Counted from the stretch's first letter, positions 8,645-17,914 are shown. The stretch: DNA of 38,121 bases from Chitiniphilus eburneus (GCF_005048205.1 NZ_SUMF01000033.1:1-38121), one strand, 5' to 3'. Notes: generated by a model not told the origin, from the letters alone. Numbers and translations are program-made.

Positions 8645-9217
8645 TCAGTTGCCCAGCAGCTTGCCCTTCAAGCTGTCCTGCACCGGATCGTTGCCCAGCC
8701 AGATCGACAGCATGGCGCTGGCGAAATCGTCGCCGGCGATCAGCGGATACGCCTTGCCCCGCACGGCGACGCGCGTGCCCTGCCCCGGCACGAAGTCGAG
8801 CTGGATCACGTCGCCCTTGGCCACCGACTTCACCTCCTTGAACACGCGATCCAGCGCATCGAGCTGGGCGGCGTACTGTTTGAGGCCCACCTTGCCCACG
8901 TTGTCCTCCAGGCCATCGACAAACGATTCGTGCATGGTGGCGGCGGACACTTCGCGCAGCATGCGCAATTCCACCCGGCGCGGCGTGTTGGCGCGGATCA
9001 CGGCGTTGGCATCGTTGCCGCGCCTGGCGGTGTACAACGCGGCGACGTAGACATCGACGACGATCTTGGTCCGGACGCCGGCGCCATTCAGCGCCAGGGC
9101 CTGGCCAGCGACCTCGGCTTTGTCCGGCACGGTCTGGCCGGCCAGGTCCAGCGCGTGCGCGCCGGCCACGCTCAACAGCAGGCTCGCCGCCAGCAGGCTT
9201 TTCTTGATGGGATTCAT
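8645..9217 (-). CDS. Chalcone-isomerase-like domain protein, secreted
   Basis: Encodes 190 residues from ATG 9217, which has AGGAGA seven bases upstream. A Sec signal peptide (cleavage near AHA-LDLAG, residue ~22) is followed by a chalcone isomerase-like domain. The domain shows the family pattern LNGAGVRTKIVVDVYVAALY and a C-terminal IWLGNDPVQDSLKGKLLG. Bacterial members are usually annotated as periplasmic proteins of unknown role. The plant fold relatives bind fatty acids, and this gene sits beside a beta-oxidation cluster, so lipid binding is a reasonable inference but no more. It is separated from the thiolase gene by a strong terminator, so it has its own promoter. Confidence 0.85.
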   Translation of the reverse strand: MNPIKKSLLAASLLLSVAGAHALDLAGQTVPDKAEVAGQALALNGAGVRTKIVVDVYVAALYTARRGNDANAVIRANTPRRVELRMLREVSAATMHESFVDGLEDNVGKVGLKQYAAQLDALDRVFKEVKSVAKGDVIQLDFVPGQGTRVAVRGKAYPLIAGDDFASAMLSIWLGNDPVQDSLKGKLLGN

Positions 9218-9321
9218 GTCAGTCTCTCCTAGGGTGCCACGTCGCCAGCGCATGCCGTTCGCCGCGCTGGCCGATGGTCGTGATGAAGTCCGCGTAACCG
9301 GTCGTTGCGGGCCATGCCCGC

Positions 9322-9349
9322 AAAAAAAGACCCGCGACGAACGCGGGTC
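9322..9349 (-). terminator. Intrinsic terminator of the thiolase operon
   Basis: On the minus strand, GACCCGCG and CGCGGGTC (9349-9342 and 9336-9329) form an 8-bp stem with a 5-nt loop, followed directly by a run of seven T. It lies ~120 bp past the thiolase stop. Confidence 0.88.
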
Positions 9350-9469
9350 AAAGACAGGCAGAGCAAAACCGGGGCAAAGCCGTTCCCGCGCGGGCCACGG
9401 CACGCGGGGAACAGGGGCTTGGCGAAAACAGTCATGGCAGGGGCCGGCCGGCGGACGCCGGCCGGTTGC

Positions 9470-10675
9470 TCACAGCGCTTGCAGGATGCCGGCCGCGCCC
9501 ATGCCGGTGCCGATGCACATCGTCACCATGCCGTACTGGCCAGCCATGCCCTTGCGGCGCATGCCGTGCAGCAGCGTGGCGGTACGGATGGCGCCGGTGG
9601 CGCCCAGCGGATGGCCCAGGGCGATGGCGCCGCCGTTGGGGTTGACCCGGGCAGGGTCCAGGCCAAGATCGCGGCAGACCGCCAGCGCCTGCGCGGCAAA
9701 CGCTTCGTTCAGCTCGATCCAGCCCAGGTCGGCCAGCGACAGGCCGGCCAGCTTGAGCGCGGCCGGGATCGCTTCCTTGGGGCCGATCCCCATGATCTCG
9801 GGCGGCACGCCCTTGACCGCGAAGGTGACGTACCGCGCCAGCGGCGTGAGGTTGTATTCCTTGAGTATCTTTTCAGATACCAGAATCACCGCGCCGGCGC
9901 CGTCGGACATCTGCGAGCTGTTGCCGGCGGTGACGCTGCCCTTGGCGGCGAACACGGTCTTCAGCCTGGCCAGCCCTTCCATGCTGGTATCGGGACGCGG
10001 GCCTTCGTCGGTGGCCAGCGTCTTCTCGCTGAGCCGCACTTCGCCGCTGGCGAGGTCCGGCGTGCGATAGGTGGCCACCAGCGGCGAGATTTCATCGGCG
10101 AACGCGCCCGATTCGATCGCGGCCAGCGCACGGCGGTGCGATTCCACCGCGAAGGCATCCTGGTCCTCGCGGCTGATCTGCCATTGCGTCGCCACCTTCT
10201 CGGCGGTGAGGCCCATGCCGTAGGCAATGCCGAGGTTCTCGTCCCGGGCGAAGATCTCGGGGTTGAGCGCCACCTTGTTGCCCATCATCGGCACCATGGA
10301 CATGCTCTCGGTACCGGCCGCGATCATCACGTCGGCCTCACCCAGCCGGATGCGGTCGGCGGCCATCGCCACCGCGTTGATGCCCGACGAGCAGAAGCGG
10401 TTGATGGTGACGCCGCCGACGGTATGCGGCAGGCCGGCGAGCAAGGCGCCGATCCGCGCCACGTTCATGCCCTGTTCCGCTTCCGGCATGGCGCAGCCGA
10501 CGATCACATCCTCGATGCGCGCGGGGTCCAGCCCCGGCACCTGCGCCAGCGCGCCTTTCAGCACGTGGGCCAGCATGTCGTCCGGGCGCACATGGCGCAG
10601 CATTCCGCGCGGCGCCTTGCCCACCGGAGTGCGGGTGGCGGCGACGACGTAGGCTTCCTGTATCTGTTTGCTCAT
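9470..10675 (-). CDS. Acetyl-CoA C-acyltransferase (thiolase)
   Basis: Encodes 401 residues, typical for the family. The nucleophile lies in NRFCSSG (Cys95), the catalytic His in GHPLGATG (His355) and the second catalytic Cys in CIGTGMGAAG (Cys387), so the enzyme looks intact. It performs the last beta-oxidation step, 3-ketoacyl-CoA + CoA to acyl-CoA(n-2) + acetyl-CoA. It lies ~120 bp downstream of the dehydrogenase/hydratase gene on the same strand, the usual pairing for a fatty-acid oxidation complex. A biosynthetic acetoacetyl-CoA thiolase is less likely given that neighbour. The start at 10675 has GGAG a short distance upstream. It is functionally a fadA/fadI analogue. Confidence 0.93.
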   Translation of the reverse strand: MSKQIQEAYVVAATRTPVGKAPRGMLRHVRPDDMLAHVLKGALAQVPGLDPARIEDVIVGCAMPEAEQGMNVARIGALLAGLPHTVGGVTINRFCSSGINAVAMAADRIRLGEADVMIAAGTESMSMVPMMGNKVALNPEIFARDENLGIAYGMGLTAEKVATQWQISREDQDAFAVESHRRALAAIESGAFADEISPLVATYRTPDLASGEVRLSEKTLATDEGPRPDTSMEGLARLKTVFAAKGSVTAGNSSQMSDGAGAVILVSEKILKEYNLTPLARYVTFAVKGVPPEIMGIGPKEAIPAALKLAGLSLADLGWIELNEAFAAQALAVCRDLGLDPARVNPNGGAIALGHPLGATGAIRTATLLHGMRRKGMAGQYGMVTMCIGTGMGAAGILQAL

Positions 10676-10794
10676 GGAGAGCTCCTAATACCTGGGTGGC
10701 AGAACCACCGGATTCAAATCGGCTGGAAAACAGTCTGCAAGCGAGCAAGCGTAGCGAGGCAGGCATCGGGTGCCCCCCTCGCCTCGCACTTCGC

Positions 10795-13179
10795 TCAGTT
10801 CCGCAGGGGCTTGTTGTTTTCCAGCATGTACATGATGCGTTCCTGGGTCTTGCCGCGTTTGAGCAGGCCCATGAAGCGCTCGCGCTCCAGCTTGAGTATC
10901 CATTCCTCGTTCACCAGCGTGCCCGCCTCGACATCGCCGCCGGTGACCACCTCGGCGATCTGCACGCCGATGTGATAGTCGTACTTGGAAATGAAACCGC
11001 CTTCGAGCATGTTCACCAACTGACCCTTGATGGTGGCGGCGCCGCTGCGGCCAGCCACCGGGAATGCCTTGGGCTTGACCGGCGGGCGGTAGCCGGTGGC
11101 GGCCAGCGCGCGCACCTGGGCCTGCGCCACGTAGAGCAGTTCGTTGGCGTTGAACAGCACCACGTCGGATTCCTTGAGGTAGCCGATCTGCTGGCCTTCC
11201 TCGGCACTGGTGCCCACCTTGGCCATCGCCATGGCCATGTAGTAATCCTTGAGCACGGCCAGGATGTCGCCGCCGCGCGCTTCGCGTGCCGCACGCAGCG
11301 CGAACTCCTTGCAGCCGCCACCGGCCGGCAACAGGCCGACGCCCACTTCCACCAGGCCGATATAGGTTTCCACCGCGGCCACCACGCGCACGCAGTGCAT
11401 CAGGAACTCGCAGCCGCCGCCGAAGGCATAACCCTGGGCCGCGCCCACCACCGGCACCTTGGCGTACTTGATCGCCATCGAGGTGTTCTGGAATTCGGCC
11501 ACCATGGTTTCGATCGCGCCGAAATCGCCGGTCATGAAGGCCGGGCCCATGCTGGCAAGGTCGGCGCCCACCGAGAACGGCGCTTCCGGGTGCCAGATCA
11601 CCAGGCCGGGATAGCCCGCCTCGGCGATGCGGATCGCCTGCTGCACGCCGGCCAGCACGTTGGCGCCGACAGCGTGGGCCTTGGTGGTGAACGACAGCAC
11701 CGGCACATCGCCACCGCCACCGGACTGGGGCGGCAGCCACATGCGCACGCTGTCGTTTTCGAACAGCGTCTCGCCGTAATCCGGCTCGGCCTCGCCCACC
11801 AGCAGCGGCGGGTAGAGCTGGCGCTGATAGACCGGCAATGCGGAACGCCCGACCAGCCGGTCCTGCGTGGCGCTGTAGCTGCCTTCGGGCGCGTGCACGC
11901 CGGTGCGACCGCTCACCCAGGCAGGCAACGGTGTGCTGGACATGGCGCGGCCAGCGGCGATGTCCTCGGCAATGGCATCGGCCACCGCCTGCCAGCCGGC
12001 CGCCTGCCACAGCTCGAACGGGCCCTGCTTCCAGCCGAAGCCCCAGCGGATGGCAAAATCGACATCGCGCGCCGAATCGGCGATCTCGGCCAGCATCACC
12101 GCCACGTAGTGCCAGACATCGCGCATGCAGGCCCAGAGGAACTGTGCCTCGGGGTGCTGCGATGCGCGCAGGGCCTTGATGCGCGCGGCGGGGTCGGCGG
12201 TCTTGAGGATCGCCTTCACCTCGTCGCTGCCCTTCTGCCCCGCTTCGACGTAGTCGCCGGTCTTGGGATCGAGCACCAGCAGCGTCTTGCCATCCTTCTT
12301 ATAGATACCGGCCTTGGCCTTCTGGCCCAGCGCGCCCTGCTCGATCAGCCCGGCCAGCCAGCCCGGCACCTTGTAGTGGGCATGCCACGGGTCGCCCGCG
12401 AGCTTGCCGGTCATGGTGTCCACCACGTGGGCGAAGGTATCCAGGCCCACCACATCCGCGGTGCGGAAGGTGGCGGACTTGGGGCGGCCCATGCGCGGGC
12501 CGGTCAGATCGTCCACCACGTCAAAACGGATGCCGAACTGCTCGGCGTGGTGGATGGTGGCCAGCATCGAGAACACGCCGATGCGGTTGGCCAGGAAATT
12601 CGGGGTGTCCTTGGCCCGCACCACGCCCTTGCCCAGGCGGGTGACGAGGAAGGTTTCCAGGTTGTCCAGCAGCGCGGCGTCGGTCTTGAGCAGCGGAATC
12701 AGCTCGACCAGGTACATGTAGCGCGGTGGGTTGAAGAAGTGGATGCCGCAGAAACGGCGTTGCAGCTCGGCCGGTACGCCATCGGCCAGCGACTGGATCG
12801 ACAGGCCCGAGGTGTTGGTGGCCAGGATGGCATGCTCGGCCAGATGCGGCGCGATCTTGTGGTAAAGATCCAGCTTCCAGTCCAGGCGTTCGGCGATGGC
12901 TTCGATCACCAGATCGCAAGAGCGCAGCAGCTCCAGATCACTGCCGTAGTTGGCGGGCTGGATCAGCTCGGCGCGCGACGCGGACATCAGCGGCGCCGGC
13001 TTCAGCTTTTTCAGGTTGTCCAGGGCCTTCAGCACAATGCCGTTGGCCGGGCCATCCTTGGCAGGCAGATCGAAAAGGAATGTCTCGATCCCGGCGTTGA
13101 CGAGATGGGCGGCGATCTGCGCGCCCATCACGCCCGCGCCCAGAACCGCGACGCGGCGGATATGCACGGTATTGGCCAT
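10795..13179 (-). CDS. 3-hydroxyacyl-CoA dehydrogenase / enoyl-CoA hydratase
   Basis: Encodes 794 residues from ATG 13179. Domain order is dehydrogenase first: the NAD loop GAGVMG at residues 14-19, then the 3HCDH N- and C-domains to about residue 450. A crotonase-fold enoyl-CoA hydratase domain follows (about 500-710), with an oxyanion-hole segment around FSVGADLASM and GYAFGGGCEF. This order is the reverse of E. coli FadB and matches the FadN type of Bacillus. It converts enoyl-CoA to 3-hydroxyacyl-CoA and then to 3-ketoacyl-CoA. The thiolase gene follows on the same strand. The start is chosen because the Rossmann strand follows immediately. The frame upstream to 13407 runs into repeat DNA and is not coding. 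Confidence 0.92.
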   Translation of the reverse strand: MANTVHIRRVAVLGAGVMGAQIAAHLVNAGIETFLFDLPAKDGPANGIVLKALDNLKKLKPAPLMSASRAELIQPANYGSDLELLRSCDLVIEAIAERLDWKLDLYHKIAPHLAEHAILATNTSGLSIQSLADGVPAELQRRFCGIHFFNPPRYMYLVELIPLLKTDAALLDNLETFLVTRLGKGVVRAKDTPNFLANRIGVFSMLATIHHAEQFGIRFDVVDDLTGPRMGRPKSATFRTADVVGLDTFAHVVDTMTGKLAGDPWHAHYKVPGWLAGLIEQGALGQKAKAGIYKKDGKTLLVLDPKTGDYVEAGQKGSDEVKAILKTADPAARIKALRASQHPEAQFLWACMRDVWHYVAVMLAEIADSARDVDFAIRWGFGWKQGPFELWQAAGWQAVADAIAEDIAAGRAMSSTPLPAWVSGRTGVHAPEGSYSATQDRLVGRSALPVYQRQLYPPLLVGEAEPDYGETLFENDSVRMWLPPQSGGGGDVPVLSFTTKAHAVGANVLAGVQQAIRIAEAGYPGLVIWHPEAPFSVGADLASMGPAFMTGDFGAIETMVAEFQNTSMAIKYAKVPVVGAAQGYAFGGGCEFLMHCVRVVAAVETYIGLVEVGVGLLPAGGGCKEFALRAAREARGGDILAVLKDYYMAMAMAKVGTSAEEGQQIGYLKESDVVLFNANELLYVAQAQVRALAATGYRPPVKPKAFPVAGRSGAATIKGQLVNMLEGGFISKYDYHIGVQIAEVVTGGDVEAGTLVNEEWILKLERERFMGLLKRGKTQERIMYMLENNKPLRN

Positions 13180-13368
13180 GTGGTAAGGACCTCGTGTTGA
13201 CGTATGTGGCAAACAGCCGGCGGGCACTCGTGGCACCCACCGCGCGACGCTGGCTTTTGCGCCAGTCGAATCAGCGGCCAGCACGCCGACCAATCGCCTC
13301 ACGGCTTTCAGTTGGCGGCGGCGAAACCGCTGCGGCAAACCACCTCCGCCCACCGGAACAGCGCACCG
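13180..13368. other. Upstream region of the HAD/ECH gene
   Basis: No gene. It contains a small hairpin, CTGGC-N6-GCCAG (13250-13265), and a single CAAAC half-site near 13210. There is no complete PsrA-type palindrome. Confidence 0.35.
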
Positions 13369-13775
13369 GCTCCCTCGCGGCGGCGAGGGCGGGGGGAGTG
13401 GAATCAATCAAGGGAGCGCCGTCGCCGGCATTCCCACCTCTGTTGCGTCCCCGGCTTTGCCGGGGGCTTGCTTCCATCCATTCCCCAATCGCCTCGTATC
13501 AGCACCACCAGGCGATCAGGAATCAATCAAGGGAGCGCCGTCGCCGGCATTCCCACCTCTGTTGCGCCCCCGGCTTTGCCGGGGGCTTGCTTCCATCCAT
13601 TCCCCAATCGCCTCGCATCAGCACCACCAGGCGCTCTGCGGCGAGGGCGGGGGGAGTGGAATCAATCAAGGGAGCGCCGGTACTGGCGCACCGGTGACAG
13701 TGAGCGCCCGGCTTGGCCGGGGGCCTTGCACGGTTGGCCCACCCTCAAAGGGCGCCAGTACCCATCAGGCGCTCA
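13369..13775 (+). repeat. Modular tandem repeat array, three units
   Basis: Three units, read on the plus strand. Each has a header containing GGCGAGGGCGGGGGGAGTGG followed by AATCAATCAAGGGAGCGCC, then 28-29 nt, a CCCGGCTTTGCCGGG-type hairpin, 45 nt, and a GGCGCTC tail. GAATCAATCAA begins at 13401, 13520 and 13659. Units 1 and 2 are nearly identical (a few substitutions), and unit 2 has lost the G-rich half of its header. Unit 3 has a different payload whose ends form their own inverted repeat (GGTACTGGCGC 13679-13689 with GCGCCAGTACC 13752-13762). The first header is preceded by CCCTCGC (13372-13378), which pairs with the header's own GCGAGGG (13383-13389). The array runs into the stop codon region of the fadL gene. 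The same family occurs in reverse at 26353-26791. Confidence 0.85.
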
Positions 13776-15245
13776 AAAGCGGTAGTTCAACTGCGCCCCG
13801 AAGATATTGGCGTAGCTTTCGAAGTCCGCCTTGGTATTGGTACCGCTGCCGGTGCAGGACGGCAGGACGCACTCGGTGTTGTTCATGCTGCTGTCGGCGA
13901 TGTGCACGTAGGTGTATGCCACGTCCAGCGAGATATCCTTGCTGAACGCGTAGTTGGCGCCGATCGAGTACCAGATGCGATCGCTGTCGGGCAGGTTGGC
14001 GATGCGTTCGTCGTCGCTGGGAACCGGCGATTCGTCGAAGGCGATACCGGCACGCAGCTTGAGCGGGCCGCTGTACTGGTAGGTGGTGCCCACCGAATAG
14101 CGGTTGGTGCTCTTCCAGCTCTGATCGATCACCGCGTCCGGCAGGCCGCTGTCGAAGCCCAGCCGCAGTTCCTTGAACTTGTTGTGCCAGGTGTGCGTCC
14201 AGTCGCCCATCACGGCGAACTTGTCGTTCAACTGCTTGAAGAAGTTCATCGAGAACGAATCGGGCGTATCGACATTCACGGTACCGTTGCCGTCGGTGAA
14301 GCCCTGGCCGTTCAGGCCGGCCTGCACCGCGCTGTTCCAGGCGCCGTTGACGGTCGGGCCAACCATCGGCAGCGAGGCGAATACCGAGTTGCCGAAGCTG
14401 GACGGACGGCTCCAGTCGGCGTCGCCTTCCAGTTTGTGGCTGATGCTGGAACGGTAGGCGGCGCCGAGGCGCAGCGTTTCGTCCACTTCCCACAGTACGC
14501 CGAGGTTGAAGCCGAAGGCCCAGTCGTCGCCCTCGTAGCTCAGCTCGCCGTCGTAGTTGGTGTTGCTCATCATGGCCTCGGCGGCCTGGTGCAACTGAGT
14601 CGGGGTGAGCACCACGCCCTGCGCGGCCAGTGCCTGGGCAAACGCCGGCAGGCTGGTCGAGGCCAGGGTGCCGAAGTCCGCCTTCTTCTTGAACTTGGCC
14701 TTCATGTACTGCACGGTGGCGCCCACGCCGATGGACAACTGGTCGTTCACCTTGTAGGCGAACTGCGGGTTGATGGCGAAGGTCATCATGTCCAGATCGA
14801 TGCCGTTGTAGCGGCCGGCCCAGTTGTCGTCGTACTTGGTCTTGTCGCCGAACGGCACGAACAGGCCCAGGCCGCCATACATCTGGTCGTTGAACTGGTG
14901 TGCCCAGTACATCTGCGGCACCAGCACCGGGCTGGTGGGGCTATCGCCGCCCGGGCCGTAGATGGTGGCGCCTTCGGCGTTGGTGCTGCGCAGGTTGGAT
15001 ACATCGATATGCGGATCGACCACGATCAACGCGCCCGAGATATTGTCGCCCTTCAGCCGGGTAAGGCCTGCCGGGTTGTAGAAGATCACCGTCGCATCGG
15101 TGGCTTCCGCACCGTTGGAATTGGCGACACCCTGCGAGCTGACGCTCTGCGTGCCGAAGTGATACCCGGAAGCCATCGCCTGCCCAGCCAGCAAGGCCAG
15201 GCTTCCCGCCCCCATCAGACGTAATGCAACTGCGATCTTATTCAT
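13773..15245 (-). CDS. fadL: FadL/OmpP1-family long-chain fatty acid outer-membrane transporter
   Basis: Encodes 490 residues from ATG 15245, which has GGAGAG about eight bases upstream. A Sec signal peptide (cleavage after AMA) leads into SGYHFGTQSVSSQG and the family's N-terminal NPAGL motif (hatch region). A 14-strand barrel follows, ending in the aromatic terminus QLNYRF. The protein moves long-chain fatty acids or other hydrophobic compounds across the outer membrane. It lies between fadE and the HAD/ECH gene, so fatty acids are the most likely substrate. Aromatic-hydrocarbon porins of the same family are an alternative. Its 3' end abuts the modular repeat array. Confidence 0.9.
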   Translation of the reverse strand: MNKIAVALRLMGAGSLALLAGQAMASGYHFGTQSVSSQGVANSNGAEATDATVIFYNPAGLTRLKGDNISGALIVVDPHIDVSNLRSTNAEGATIYGPGGDSPTSPVLVPQMYWAHQFNDQMYGGLGLFVPFGDKTKYDDNWAGRYNGIDLDMMTFAINPQFAYKVNDQLSIGVGATVQYMKAKFKKKADFGTLASTSLPAFAQALAAQGVVLTPTQLHQAAEAMMSNTNYDGELSYEGDDWAFGFNLGVLWEVDETLRLGAAYRSSISHKLEGDADWSRPSSFGNSVFASLPMVGPTVNGAWNSAVQAGLNGQGFTDGNGTVNVDTPDSFSMNFFKQLNDKFAVMGDWTHTWHNKFKELRLGFDSGLPDAVIDQSWKSTNRYSVGTTYQYSGPLKLRAGIAFDESPVPSDDERIANLPDSDRIWYSIGANYAFSKDISLDVAYTYVHIADSSMNNTECVLPSCTGSGTNTKADFESYANIFGAQLNYRF

Positions 15246-15400
15246 AGGTAGTGCTCTCCGTGTTTGGCAGCGAGTGGCTGCGTAATCCCACACTCTTGCG
15301 GTGGTGGTCTCTTTCGTTCCAGTGGCCGCGTATCGCGCCCGTCGTCAGTGCCCCGGCTCCCCCAGCCTTGGCCCATCCCTTGTGCCGGATCGAACCGGCC

Positions 15401-15425
15401 CCCTCGCGCCGCGCGAGCGCGAGGG
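15401..15425. terminator. Strong hairpin after fadE
   Basis: CCCTCGCGC (15401-15409) and GCGCGAGGG (15417-15425) form a perfect 9-bp stem 12 bp past the fadE stop. There is no T-run, so it may slow transcription or protect the 3' end rather than terminate on its own. Confidence 0.45.
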
Positions 15426-15437
15426 TATTGCAGTGTC

Positions 15438-17894
15438 TTAGATCACCACCCGGCGCATTGCCTCGGGGTCGGCGGACTGCAACCCGGCATCGAAGTCGTC
15501 AACCATGATGACTTCGCGCTTGAGGCGGCGCGCACGTTCGACGGCGGCGAACTCGGCTTCGTTGATCAATCCCTTGCCGCGCGCCTCCTGCAAGCGTTCG
15601 CGGGCGGTGATGGCCTTGAGCTGGCCCTCGCGCTGCGCACGGCGCAGCTTGCTTTCCAGTCCCTCGGTCTCGATCACGGCCTTGAGCGCGTGTTCCAGCA
15701 CCCCGACCGGATCGTTCTCGTCCTGGGAGCGGTACATGTATTCCACCAGCCGATCGCGCGAGACGGAGGGCTCCATCAGCGAGCGCGCGATGCGGGTGCC
15801 GACGCGGTCGGCCGGGCCCCTCAGGCTCATGCCCAGCGGGAACACCACGCGGCGCATGCCCCAGGCAAGGAAGCGGTTCGGGTGATTGTTGAGGAAGCCG
15901 TTCATGGCCTCCTGGCAATCGTACAGCGCCGATTCCACGGCCCAGCGCACCAGCGGACGGTCTTCCTTCGGTTCGCCGTCGTCGTGGAACTTCTTCAACG
16001 CGGCGGTGGCGATGTACAGGTTCGACAGCATGTCGCCGAGGCGCGCCGACAGCTTTTCGCGGAACTTCAGGCTGCCGCCGAGCGTGGCCATGCCCATGTC
16101 GGCCAGGAAGGCGAAGGCGGACGACAGGCGCACGATATCGCGGTAATTCTGCGCGGTGGGGCCGGATTTCGGCGCGCGCACCAGCCGCGCGCCGGTCAGG
16201 CCCATGAAGAAGGCGCGAACCTTGTTGGAGATCACGAAGCCGATGTGGCCGATCACCGCGTCGTCGAACGCCGCGCTGTCGTTGGCCATGGCGGCGCGCA
16301 TTTCGCGCAGCACGAACGGATGGCAGCGGATGGCGCCCTGGCCGAAGATGATCATCGAACGGGTAAGGATGTTGGCGCCTTCCACCGTGATCGCCACCGG
16401 CACCGCCTGGTAACCCTGCGCCAGATAATTGCGCGGCCCGATGCAGACCGCCTTGCCGGCGTGCACATCCATCGCGTCGTTGATGGTCTTACGCATGCGC
16501 TCCGTGTTGTGGTACTTCAGGATGCCCGACAGCACCGACGGCTTTTCGCCCATGTCCAGGCCGGTCAGCGCCAGTCGCTGCGAAGCATCCATCTGGTAGG
16601 CATAGCCGCCGATGCGCGCCAGCGCCTCGTCCACCCCCTCGAAGCGCCCGATCGACAGGCCGAACTGGTTGCGGATGCGGGCATAGGCACCGGTGGTGTA
16701 CGCGGCCAGCTTGCCCGACGCCACCGACATCGCCGGCAGCGAGATGCAGCGGCCCACCGACAGGCACTCCACCAGCATGCGCCAGCCCTGGCCGACATAG
16801 CTGGCGCCGCCGATCACCCACTCCATCGGAATGAACACGTCCTTGCCCCAGTTCGGGCCGTTCTGGAATACCGAGGTGCCCGGGTAATGGCGGCGGCCGA
16901 TCTCGACGCCTTCGTGCTCGGTCGGGATCAGCGCGCAGGTAATGCCGATGTCGTCCTTGTCGCCCAGCAGGCGATCCGGGTCGTACAGCTTGAACGCCAT
17001 GCCCAGGATGGTGGCCACCGGGCCGAGCGTGATGTAGCGCTTTTCCCACGACAGGCGGATGCCCAGCACGTTCTCGTGGCGCTGGCCGGTGCGCGGATCG
17101 GTATAGCTGCCGCGCGTAACCACACCGTAGTCGGGAATGCCGCCGGCGTCGGAACCGGCCTCGGGGCTGGTCAGCGCAAAGCACGGAATGTCGATGCCCT
17201 TGGCCAGGCGTGGCAGATAGTAATTCTTCTGTTCCTCGGTGCCATAGTGCTGCAACAACTCACCCGGGCCGAGCGAATTGGGCACCATCACCGTCACCGC
17301 GGCCGAACCACTGCGGGTGGCGATCTTGGTGACGACGCGGGCATGGGCGTAGTTGGAGAACTCCTTCCCGCCATACTGCTTCTTGATGATCATGCCCAGG
17401 AAACCCTGGTCCTTGATGAACTGCCACGCATCGGGCGGCAGATCCTTGTGTTCGTGCGTGATCTTCCAGTCGTCCAGCATCGCACAGAGCTGTTCGGTGG
17501 GGCCGTCGATGAAGGCCTGCTCCTCCGGCGTCAGCTTGGGCGCGGGAAACTGGTGCAGGCGGTCGAAATCGGGCTTGCCGGAGAACAGATCGCGATCCCA
17601 CCACACGGTGCCGGCGTCCACCGCTTCCTGCTCGGTCTGCGACATCGGCGGCGTGATTTTCTTGAAGACCTGGAACATCGGCCCGGTCAGCACGGCGCGG
17701 CGCAGCGGTTTGACATTGAGCAGTGCCAGCACCACCAGCACCGCGACGCCCCAGCCCCAGTGCGCGCCACGGCCGAACACGGCGTAGGCGATGCCGCCGA
17801 GCGCAAGCAGCGAAGACAGCCACAATGGGGCCCGCCAGTAGGCCAGCGCCATGATGGCGACGAGGATGACGGCCACACAGATCAGCACGGTCAT
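15438..17894 (-). CDS. fadE: Acyl-CoA dehydrogenase FadE
   Basis: Encodes 818 residues (E. coli FadE is 814) from ATG 17894, with AGGAG upstream. Hydrophobic N-terminal segments (about residues 1-50) indicate membrane association. They are followed by the acyl-CoA dehydrogenase N, middle and C domains and the FadE-specific C-terminal extension (DUF1974). The FAD/substrate segment FALTSPEAGSDAGG is present. The enzyme introduces the trans-2 double bond in acyl-CoA, the first and usually rate-limiting step of beta-oxidation. It starts 20 bp after the TetR gene on the same strand, so regulator and enzyme very likely share a transcript controlled from the operator at 18634-18653. Confidence 0.95.
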   Translation of the reverse strand: MTVLICVAVILVAIMALAYWRAPLWLSSLLALGGIAYAVFGRGAHWGWGVAVLVVLALLNVKPLRRAVLTGPMFQVFKKITPPMSQTEQEAVDAGTVWWDRDLFSGKPDFDRLHQFPAPKLTPEEQAFIDGPTEQLCAMLDDWKITHEHKDLPPDAWQFIKDQGFLGMIIKKQYGGKEFSNYAHARVVTKIATRSGSAAVTVMVPNSLGPGELLQHYGTEEQKNYYLPRLAKGIDIPCFALTSPEAGSDAGGIPDYGVVTRGSYTDPRTGQRHENVLGIRLSWEKRYITLGPVATILGMAFKLYDPDRLLGDKDDIGITCALIPTEHEGVEIGRRHYPGTSVFQNGPNWGKDVFIPMEWVIGGASYVGQGWRMLVECLSVGRCISLPAMSVASGKLAAYTTGAYARIRNQFGLSIGRFEGVDEALARIGGYAYQMDASQRLALTGLDMGEKPSVLSGILKYHNTERMRKTINDAMDVHAGKAVCIGPRNYLAQGYQAVPVAITVEGANILTRSMIIFGQGAIRCHPFVLREMRAAMANDSAAFDDAVIGHIGFVISNKVRAFFMGLTGARLVRAPKSGPTAQNYRDIVRLSSAFAFLADMGMATLGGSLKFREKLSARLGDMLSNLYIATAALKKFHDDGEPKEDRPLVRWAVESALYDCQEAMNGFLNNHPNRFLAWGMRRVVFPLGMSLRGPADRVGTRIARSLMEPSVSRDRLVEYMYRSQDENDPVGVLEHALKAVIETEGLESKLRRAQREGQLKAITARERLQEARGKGLINEAEFAAVERARRLKREVIMVDDFDAGLQSADPEAMRRVVI

Positions 17895-17914
17895 TGGGAC
17901 AACTCCTCTTGGTA

